Positions 34,633 to 40,329 of a stretch of DNA of 40,329 bases are shown piece after piece. The translations under genes were made by a program, and so were the position numbers. The notes beneath the pieces are model-generated. The model searched no databases, was not told the DNA's origin, and was given only the letters and a program-made list of their open reading frames with translations. Source of the stretch: Lachnospiraceae bacterium. Its GTDB lineage: Bacteria > Bacillota > Clostridia > Lachnospirales > Lachnospiraceae. Positions within the stretch are counted from its first letter, which is position 1; the number at the start of each line of letters is the position of its first letter. Where the stretch lies: NCBI GenBank assembly GCA_024680055.1, contig JAILCP010000068.1, forward strand, positions 1 through 40,329, given 5' to 3'.

Positions 34633-34661
34633 ATTATAAACTATAAAAAAGGCCATTTCAA
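34633..34661 (-). promoter_or_regulatory. Sigma-A promoter of efp
   Basis: On the minus strand TTGAAA (34656-34661) and TATAAT (34633-34638) have a 17-base spacer, 42 bases before the efp ATG. Confidence 0.88.
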
Positions 34662-34666
34662 GGCTT

Positions 34667-35179
34667 TTAGTAGAATTTCTTACGCTTTCCTCCAAGTAAG
34701 AAAAAAAGTGCCATCACCGGTTTTTCAATGATTCTTTTCAGTACAATCTGTTTTTCTTCCTTTGGTCCAAGTTTTTTTACCATTATCACTTTTACATTGG
34801 CATTTTTTGCTCCCCACACATCGGTATAGACCTGGTCACCGATAAAAATAGTGTTCTCCCTTGTGGTGTGCATCTTTTCCATGGCCTTAATATAGCCCTC
34901 TGCCCGAGGTTTTCTGGCATGAAAAATGTAGTCTGCCCCAATGTCTTTATTAAACATTTTTACCCTTTTTTCTTTATTATTGGATAAAAGGCATACTTTA
35001 AAGCCCATATCTCTGACCTTATTCAAAAAGGTTATGGCCCGCTCATCTGCCGGGGCGCAATCGAATACCAGGGTATTATCAATATCGAAAATCAATCCCC
35101 GATATCCCAGTTTGTATAATTTTTCATAATCAATGGTAAAAGTGCATTCCTCCCATGCATCCGGGAATAATTTTGCCAT
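34667..35179 (-). CDS. yqeG: YqeG-family HAD-IIIA phosphatase
   Basis: A 170-residue haloacid-dehalogenase-type phosphatase. The nucleophile motif is DIDNTLV (Asp-x-Asp-x-Thr), motif II is LLSNN, and the GDQVYTDVWGA segment supplies the metal-binding Asp. The C-terminus ends in a very basic GGKRKKFY. YqeG-type proteins resemble phosphatidylglycerophosphate phosphatases, but the substrate in Firmicutes is uncertain. The ATG at 35179 is chosen over an upstream in-frame start because AGGAGGAAG lies just before it. In many Firmicutes yqeG precedes yqeH and aroE, which are absent here. Confidence 0.88.
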   Translation of the reverse strand: MAKLFPDAWEECTFTIDYEKLYKLGYRGLIFDIDNTLVFDCAPADERAITFLNKVRDMGFKVCLLSNNKEKRVKMFNKDIGADYIFHARKPRAEGYIKAMEKMHTTRENTIFIGDQVYTDVWGAKNANVKVIMVKKLGPKEEKQIVLKRIIEKPVMALFFLLGGKRKKFY

Positions 35180-35226
35180 AGTTACTTCCTCCTGTTTAAA
35201 ACTATCAAGTAGGTGTCTGCCTACAT

Positions 35227-35257
35227 AAAAAAGCTCATGCAAAAATTGCATGAGCTC
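35227..35257 (-). terminator. Intrinsic terminator upstream of yqeG
   Basis: A perfect 11-bp AGCTCATGCAA/TTGCATGAGCT stem (35232-35256) with six U on the minus strand. It ends the transcript of the 124-residue protein gene. Confidence 0.92.
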
Positions 35258-35269
35258 TACTTGCATTTT

Positions 35270-35644
35270 TTAAAAAGAAAAGTCTTCCATCATTCTTGCA
35301 CTGACCATATCAGCAACGGCCTGATCCTGCATCAGCTTGCCGCCAACAAAGGTTTGATACTGTCTGAGTGCGTCATCACGATGTGCCTTTGGTACCTCGT
35401 TGATAACATCAAGACTCTTCAAATCACTATCTGCACCCTTCATCTCATAAGAAGCTTCCGGATTATACTGTTTTGCATAATCGTATGCAGTCTGGGTCTG
35501 ATTGGCTCTGGCCCTTTCTACTTCCGCCTCCTCAAGATAATCATCCTGTGATAACACTTCCTGATTTAAAGGAGCATCCTTACTCTCTATGCGATTATTA
35601 TAATATCCCATCGCCTCATACGGGCGAATACCTGTTATATTCAT
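35270..35644 (-). CDS. Conserved-looking soluble protein, unknown function
   Basis: A 124-residue hydrophilic protein, rich in Gln, Asp, Glu, Ala and Tyr, that I cannot assign to a family. It has no signal peptide or membrane segment. It begins with a short MNITGIRPYEAMGYYN stretch, then an acidic and largely helical middle (about 25-75), and a helical C-terminus containing HRDDALRQYQTFVGG. The layout recalls small flagellar or secretion-associated helical proteins, but that is only an impression. The second of two close ATGs (35644) is best placed, with AAGGTGGG 6-9 bases upstream. It lies between nrdR and yqeG with its own strong terminator, so it is probably expressed. Confidence 0.7.
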   Translation of the reverse strand: MNITGIRPYEAMGYYNNRIESKDAPLNQEVLSQDDYLEEAEVERARANQTQTAYDYAKQYNPEASYEMKGADSDLKSLDVINEVPKAHRDDALRQYQTFVGGKLMQDQAVADMVSARMMEDFSF

Positions 35645-35726
35645 AATCATCCCACCTTCTGATCCATACATCCATGTATGTTCATTACTTATATCGGCTA
35701 TCTTAGAAAAAACTTAACACTTATTT

Positions 35727-36182
35727 TTAATTTTTATCTAAAATTTTCTTCAACTCGTTCATAAATGTGTTTACATCCTTAAACTCACGATAAACGGATG
35801 CAAAACGCACATAAGCTACTGCCTCTAAGTCCTTTAAATGCTTCATTACAATCTCACCGATTTCAGAGCTTGGAATCTCCTTCTCTTCACGGCTGAAAAT
35901 TTCGGTTTCCACATCATCCACAAGCTTGGTAATCTTGTCTGCAGAAATCGGACGTTTGTGACAGGCTCTTAAGACACCTGCTTCAATCTTACTGCGATCG
36001 TATTGCTCTCTGTTATTGTCTTTCTTAATAACAATCAAAGGAATTGTCTCTACCTTCTCATAAGTAGTAAATCTCTTACTGCAATCATCACAAATTCTTC
36101 GTCTTCTTATGGAGTTGTTATCATCTGCAGGTCGAGAATCAATAACTCTTGTATTCTCACTACTACAAAACGGGCATTTCAT
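35727..36182 (-). CDS. nrdR: Transcriptional repressor NrdR
   Basis: It represses ribonucleotide reductase genes when bound to dATP/ATP. It is 151 residues. The N-terminal zinc ribbon has four cysteines in CPFC and CDDC (residues 3-6 and 31-34). The ATP-cone domain fills about residues 49-139 (VIKKDNNREQYDRSKIEAGV). The GGAGG ribosome binding site is strong. No nrd genes lie in the window, so its targets are elsewhere. Confidence 0.97.
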   Translation of the reverse strand: MKCPFCSSENTRVIDSRPADDNNSIRRRRICDDCSKRFTTYEKVETIPLIVIKKDNNREQYDRSKIEAGVLRACHKRPISADKITKLVDDVETEIFSREEKEIPSSEIGEIVMKHLKDLEAVAYVRFASVYREFKDVNTFMNELKKILDKN

Positions 36183-36204
36183 TCTAGAGACCTCCTCTTT
36201 TACG

Positions 36205-36247
36205 CATTAAAAATAGTGTAGCATATAAAAATATACTACACTATTTT
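36205..36247 (-). terminator. Long hairpin between ilvD and nrdR
   Basis: A perfect 12-bp inverted repeat (36210-36221 and 36236-36247) with an A/T-rich loop that can extend the stem, and a run of five U on the minus strand. It probably ends the ilv operon. Its promoter-distal arm also contains an extended -10-like TGC-TACACT, so it may overlap the nrdR promoter. Confidence 0.65.
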
Positions 36248-36293
36248 ATTTAAAAAATCCAGCTATTCGTATCTATTTTTCATATTTTTTTAA

Positions 36294-37958
36294 CTATTTC
36301 AACACAGCTCCCGTATTCGCTCCGGTTACAAGACGGGCATATCGACTGAGCCATCCGGTTTTGACCTTTGGTTCCGGTAATTTATGCTGTTTTCTGCGCT
36401 CAAGAAGCTCTTCGTCCGACACCTTTACGTTGATTTTTGCTGCCGGAATGTCAATTTCAATCCGATCTCCTTCTTGAATCAACCCAATTTCTCCACCGCT
36501 TGCCGCCTCCGGAGAAACATGTCCGATGGATGCTCCTCTGCTGGCGCCGGAAAAACGGCCATCGGTAATAAGGGCAACGGTTTTATCCAGCTTCATTCCT
36601 GCAAGGGCACTGGTGGGATTTAACATTTCGCGCATACCCGGGCCGCCTTTTGGTCCTTCGTAGCGAATTACCACCACGTCTCCGTCCACAATTTTACCGG
36701 CATAAATTGCCTCAATGGCCTCATCTTCACTGTCAAAAACTCTGGCCGGGCCAACATGTTTCAGCATTTCCTTTGCAACGGCGCTTCGTTTTACCACGCA
36801 ACCGTCCTTTGCAATATTTCCCCAGAGAATCTGAATTCCACCGGTTTCACTGTAAGGATTACTGACTTCACGAATGGCTTCTTCATCCTTAATGGTTGCT
36901 CCCTGAATATTCTCTTCTACGCTTTTCCCTGTGACAGTTAAAAGGGAGCCGTCAATAAGTCCTGCTTTCAGCAATTCATTTTGCACTGCAGGAATACCTC
37001 CTGCTTCATTTAAATCCTGCATGTGGGTCGGTCCTGCAGGTGCTAAGTGGCACAGATTCGGTACCTTGGCACTGATTTTGTTAAAAATATCAAGATCCAG
37101 CTCCACACCTGCCTCATGGGATATTGCAAGCAAATGAAGTACACTGTTGGAACTGCATCCAAGAGCCATATCACAGGCAATGGCGTTTTGAATGGATTTT
37201 TCGTTAATGATGGTTCTTGCGCCAATACCTTTTTCCACCAGATTCATAATGGCCATTCCCGCGTGTTTTGCCAAAATCATACGCTTATTGCTTACCGCCG
37301 GAATGGTTCCGTTTCCGGGAAGGGCAATTCCGATGGCTTCACACAGACAGTTCATACTGTTGGCGGTGTACATTCCTGCACAGCTGCCACAACCCGGACA
37401 GCAATTCTGCTCAAAATCCGTAAGTCCGCATTCATCGATCAATCCTGCCTTGTAGGCTCCCACAGCTTCAAACATTTTGGAAAGGCTCACCTCTTCTTTG
37501 TTGACCTTTCCGGCCATCATTGGGCCTCCGCTGCATACCACAGCCGGTACATCCATACGTACTGCTGCCATCACCATACCCGGAACAATTTTATCGCAGT
37601 TTGGAATCAACACCAGTCCGTCCAGCTGATGGGCCATGGTCATGGTCTCCACACTGTCTGCAATCAATTCTCTGCTGGCAAGGGAATACTTCATTCCCAC
37701 ATGGCCCATGGCAATTCCGTCACACACTCCGATGGACGGAACTTCAATGGGGGTTCCCCCTGCCATGCGAATACCTGCTTTTACCGCCTCTGCAATCTTA
37801 TCCAAATGAAAATGTCCCGGCACGATTTCACTATGAGCATTTACCACTCCGATCAGGGGTCTTTCCAGTTCTTCTTTTGTGTAACCCATGGCATAAAACA
37901 GGCTTCTGTTTGGTGCTCTGTGCACTCCTTTTGTTACATTATCACTATTTGGCAACAT
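36294..37958 (-). CDS. ilvD: Dihydroxy-acid dehydratase
   Basis: An Fe-S enzyme that dehydrates dihydroxyacids to the 2-keto precursors of valine and isoleucine. It is 554 residues. The cluster cysteines are in CDKIVPGM and [19 protein letters not shown]; the latter region is the family hallmark. The C-terminal [10 protein letters not shown] motif is intact. It is the last gene of the ilvB-ilvN-ilvC-ilvD operon, 15 bases after ilvC. The nearby isc genes may supply its cluster, though this is only an inference from general biology. Confidence 0.97.
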   Translation of the reverse strand: MLPNSDNVTKGVHRAPNRSLFYAMGYTKEELERPLIGVVNAHSEIVPGHFHLDKIAEAVKAGIRMAGGTPIEVPSIGVCDGIAMGHVGMKYSLASRELIADSVETMTMAHQLDGLVLIPNCDKIVPGMVMAAVRMDVPAVVCSGGPMMAGKVNKEEVSLSKMFEAVGAYKAGLIDECGLTDFEQNCCPGCGSCAGMYTANSMNCLCEAIGIALPGNGTIPAVSNKRMILAKHAGMAIMNLVEKGIGARTIINEKSIQNAIACDMALGCSSNSVLHLLAISHEAGVELDLDIFNKISAKVPNLCHLAPAGPTHMQDLNEAGGIPAVQNELLKAGLIDGSLLTVTGKSVEENIQGATIKDEEAIREVSNPYSETGGIQILWGNIAKDGCVVKRSAVAKEMLKHVGPARVFDSEDEAIEAIYAGKIVDGDVVVIRYEGPKGGPGMREMLNPTSALAGMKLDKTVALITDGRFSGASRGASIGHVSPEAASGGEIGLIQEGDRIEIDIPAAKINVKVSDEELLERRKQHKLPEPKVKTGWLSRYARLVTGANTGAVLK

Positions 37959-37973
37959 GTTTTTCCTCTTTTC

Positions 37974-38972
37974 CTATTTCTTTAACCAGCACATCATTTC
38001 ACGAAGGGATGCACCAACCTTTTCTAACTGATGATTTGCTTCATTTCTTCTTGTAGCGAGGAATCTTGCCTTTCTTCCTGCGGAGAATTCCTGCATAAAT
38101 TCAGAAGCAAAGGTTCCATCCTGAATCTCGGATAAAACTTTTTTCATTTCTTTTCTTGTATCCTCTGTAATCAAACGTTTTCCGGTTCTGTAATCGCCGT
38201 ATTCTGCAGTGTTGGAGATGGAGAATCTCATTTCTCCAAAGCCACCCTTGTTGATTAAGTCTACAATCAGCTTCATCTCATGAATACACTCAAAGTATGC
38301 CATTTCCGGTTCATAACCTGCCTCTACCAGGGTTTCAAATCCTGCCTTCATAAGTTCGGTTACACCACCGCATAATACGCACTGCTCACCAAATAAATCT
38401 GTTTCTGTCTCTTCTCTATAAGAAGTTTTTAAAATACCTGCTCTTCCTGCACCGATTCCGCAAGCATATGCCAATGCATAATCCTGAGCCTTTCCGGAAT
38501 AATCCTGCTGTACCGCAATCAAACTTGGTACACCTTTTCCCTCTAAGAACTGACTTCTAACGGTATGTCCCGGTCCCTTTGGAGCAATCATAACAACGTC
38601 AAGATAGTCTGCCGGGGTAATAAAGTTAAAATGAATGTTGAATCCATGTGCAAATGCAAGCACATCCCCCTCTTTCATAAAAGGAGCTACCTGCTCATTG
38701 TAAATATCTGCTGCCACTTCATCCGGAACAAGCATCATTACATAATCACCTGCTTTTGCCGCATCGGATACTTCCATAACCTTTAATCCTGCTTCTTCTG
38801 CAACTTTCCAGCTGGAAGAACCTTTTCTTAATCCAACAACAACGTCTACTCCGCTTTCATGAAGATTTAACGCATGGGCATGTCCCTGACTGCCGTATCC
38901 GATAACCGCAACGGTTTTACCCTTTAACATTTCTAAGTTACAATCCTTGTCATAAAATTTCTGAATACTCAT
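37974..38972 (-). CDS. ilvC: Ketol-acid reductoisomerase
   Basis: It rearranges and reduces acetolactate or acetohydroxybutyrate. The class I (short) enzyme is 332 residues. The Rossmann motif [17 protein letters not shown] lies at about 25-41. The following loop, LRKGSSSW, carries the Arg and Ser residues typical of NADPH use. The catalytic acidic pair and Glu are in DLFGEQ and ECIHEMK. It lies 70 bases after ilvN. Confidence 0.97.
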   Translation of the reverse strand: MSIQKFYDKDCNLEMLKGKTVAVIGYGSQGHAHALNLHESGVDVVVGLRKGSSSWKVAEEAGLKVMEVSDAAKAGDYVMMLVPDEVAADIYNEQVAPFMKEGDVLAFAHGFNIHFNFITPADYLDVVMIAPKGPGHTVRSQFLEGKGVPSLIAVQQDYSGKAQDYALAYACGIGAGRAGILKTSYREETETDLFGEQCVLCGGVTELMKAGFETLVEAGYEPEMAYFECIHEMKLIVDLINKGGFGEMRFSISNTAEYGDYRTGKRLITEDTRKEMKKVLSEIQDGTFASEFMQEFSAGRKARFLATRRNEANHQLEKVGASLREMMCWLKK

Positions 38973-39042
38973 CCTAATTTCTCCTTCGCTTATAATTTTT
39001 TCTATAGTGACCTATCCCTTTATCAATTATAAGAAACAGTCA

Positions 39043-39579
39043 TTACGCGCTTTTAAATTGCAGTGTGTCTTCTTCTTTCACTGCTGCCTTTGTCATGGTA
39101 CCACGTTCCATGGCCGTCACTCCCGTTCTGCACATTTCAATAATGTGGTAATACTTCAGCATATCCAAAAATGCATTTAATTTATCTGTGCTTCCGGTCA
39201 ATTCAAACACCATACTGTCTTTTGACAAATCCACCACCTTGGCTTTGTAGATTTCTGCAATGTCTCGAAGACTTCCTCTGTTGTGTTCATCCGCTTGTAC
39301 CTTAATCAGCAACAGTTCTTTTAAAATACTGTTTTCCGGCTTTAACTCAAACACATCGTAAACTTCGTACAGCTTTGATGTCTGCAATAAAATCTGACGA
39401 AAGGTTCTCTCATCACCTCTGGATGCCACAGTGAGTCTGGAAACCGTTGGATCATCTGTGGCAGATACGGTCAAACTGTCAATATTGAAGCCTCTCTGGC
39501 TGTAAAAAGATGCAATTCTGGCCAGTACACCTTCGTTATTTGCTACCAAGATACTTAGATACTTTACTTCCTGATTCAT
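39043..39579 (-). CDS. ilvN: Acetolactate synthase small (regulatory) subunit
   Basis: The ACT-domain subunit that activates the large subunit and confers valine feedback inhibition. It is 178 residues, slightly longer than the usual 160-170. The N-terminal ACT domain (about 5-80) has VANNEGVLARIASFYSQRGFNIDSLTV, with the valine-binding Gly/Asn region. The C-terminal domain contains the ELTGSTDKLNAFLDML motif. It is 11 bases downstream of ilvB. Confidence 0.96.
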   Translation of the reverse strand: MNQEVKYLSILVANNEGVLARIASFYSQRGFNIDSLTVSATDDPTVSRLTVASRGDERTFRQILLQTSKLYEVYDVFELKPENSILKELLLIKVQADEHNRGSLRDIAEIYKAKVVDLSKDSMVFELTGSTDKLNAFLDMLKYYHIIEMCRTGVTAMERGTMTKAAVKEEDTLQFKSA

Positions 39580-39590
39580 ACTGTAACCTC

Positions 39591-40329
39591 CTATTTCATT
39601 ACGATTTCATCCACTGTTTTACCTGCTGCTATCATAGGCAAAACTCTTTCTTCTCTATCAATTACGCATTCAATCCATGTAGGAACTTTTTCTTTTAACG
39701 CAAGCTCAATGGCCTCCTTAAATTCTGCCAGGTTGGTGCAATAAAATCCTTTTCCTCCAAAACCTTCAATGACTTTTACATAGTTGGTTTTTCTCTCCGG
39801 TTCACTGGCTGCAAACCTTCTATCATAAAACTCATCCTGCCACTGTCTTACCATTCCAAGTACGCTGTTGTTCATAATCACCGTAATAATCGGAAGCTGA
39901 TAGCTTACTGCGGTACAGGCTTCGTTCATATTCATATGAAAGGATCCGTCTCCTGTAATATGTACCACCCGGTTTTTAGGGCAGGCAATTTGTGCTCCTA
40001 TGGCTGCTCCGTATCCAAAACCCATGGTTCCAAGTCCGCCGCTGCTGATAAAACTTCTTGGATTACGATGTTTTAAATACTGTGCCGCCCACATCTGATG
40101 CTGTCCCACGTCGGTAACGTAAATGGCATCTTCCCTGGTGTCATTCTCCATAGCGTCACTTAAGGCCTGTAATAGTTGATGCGGTTTGATTACACTTTCA
40201 TCATCCACCGGACAATAATCCTGCATCCTCCATGCCATTATCTGCTTCATCCATTTTGGATGCAGATTTTTCTCCACCAAAGGAAGCATATAGTTCAGAG
40301 CTTTTTTTACATCTCCGATTACGTGTAAG
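39591..40329 (-). CDS. ilvB: Acetolactate synthase large subunit, 3' part only
   Basis: About 246 C-terminal residues of the thiamine-diphosphate enzyme. The frame is open through the right edge, so the 5' part (roughly 310 residues) lies outside the window. The apparent ATG at 40289 is internal, because the sequence upstream of it (VIGDVKKAL) continues the central domain. The thiamine-diphosphate motif is GDGSFHMNMNEACTAV-x-NN, followed by GMVRQWQDEFY, which contributes to substrate and cofactor binding. It is the most upstream visible gene of the ilv operon, and its regulatory leader is not visible. Confidence 0.97.
   Translation of the reverse strand, partial: LHVIGDVKKALNYMLPLVEKNLHPKWMKQIMAWRMQDYCPVDDESVIKPHQLLQALSDAMENDTREDAIYVTDVGQHQMWAAQYLKHRNPRSFISSGGLGTMGFGYGAAIGAQIACPKNRVVHITGDGSFHMNMNEACTAVSYQLPIITVIMNNSVLGMVRQWQDEFYDRRFAASEPERKTNYVKVIEGFGGKGFYCTNLAEFKEAIELALKEKVPTWIECVIDREERVLPMIAAGKTVDEIVMK

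Noticed and set aside
37047-37985. 312-codon plus-strand frame antisense to ilvD
   Set aside because: It lies wholly over the highly conserved ilvD gene, gives a His/Cys/Ser-rich product typical of antisense shadows, and lacks a ribosome binding site.

Overview
The window is about 40 kb of chromosomal backbone from a low-GC Gram-positive anaerobe, most probably a member of the Lachnospiraceae (Clostridium cluster XIVa). This rests on gene content and order, codon and promoter style (TTGACA/TATAAT boxes, strong AGGAGG ribosome binding sites), a HrcA-type CIRCE element before groESL, a BmrCD/LmrCD-like heterodimeric exporter and a two-gene IscS/NifU set. No species can be named from the sequence alone. 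Almost every gene lies on the minus strand; only two small orphan genes (45-281 and 22602-22859) lie on the plus strand. That pattern is expected for one replichore read co-directionally with replication. I saw no rRNA, tRNA, CRISPR array, prophage or insertion sequence.

Layout, from low to high coordinates. 1-548: a small membrane protein gene and a 63-bp tandem repeat. 549-5599: lpdA, purA, a LysR regulator, a hotdog thioesterase and a DegV lipid-binding protein. 5699-9320: a two-gene ABC exporter with one degenerate ATP site. 9391-11437: groL, groS and their CIRCE-controlled promoter. 11524-14727: a CPBP membrane protease and a large hybrid histidine kinase. 14803-22433: one tightly packed operon running parE, parC, folC, an HD phosphohydrolase, folP and a folB-folK fusion, with 4-32 bp overlaps or 1-11 bp gaps between neighbours. 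22602-22859: an 85-residue plus-strand orphan with a near-ideal promoter. 22919-29007: a glycolytic operon (gap, pgk, tpiA, a CapA-type lipoprotein, gpmI). 29217-32004: iscS, nifU and mnmA, which together pass cysteine sulfur to Fe-S clusters and to tRNA 2-thiouridine. 32137-32385: a non-coding interval with the properties of a dedicated structured RNA gene. 32484-33327: a Fic toxin with a small VbhA-type antitoxin. 33394-36182: a cyclophilin, efp, a YqeG-type phosphatase, an unknown 124-residue protein and nrdR. 36294 to the right edge: ilvD, ilvC, ilvN and the 3' part of ilvB, making branched-chain amino acids.

The two observations most worth following are these. First, a candidate 245-nt non-coding RNA upstream of iscS has its own -35/-10 promoter, three internal hairpins and a strong intrinsic terminator, and I cannot assign it to a family. 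Second, at several junctions between co-directional genes an intrinsic terminator's U-tract runs straight into the Shine-Dalgarno sequence of the next gene, leaving no room for a promoter. Downstream expression there would have to depend on read-through. Also notable are the joining of topoisomerase IV to folate synthesis in one operon, an HD phosphohydrolase with a cysteine cluster inside it, and the lipoprotein gene inserted into the glycolytic operon.
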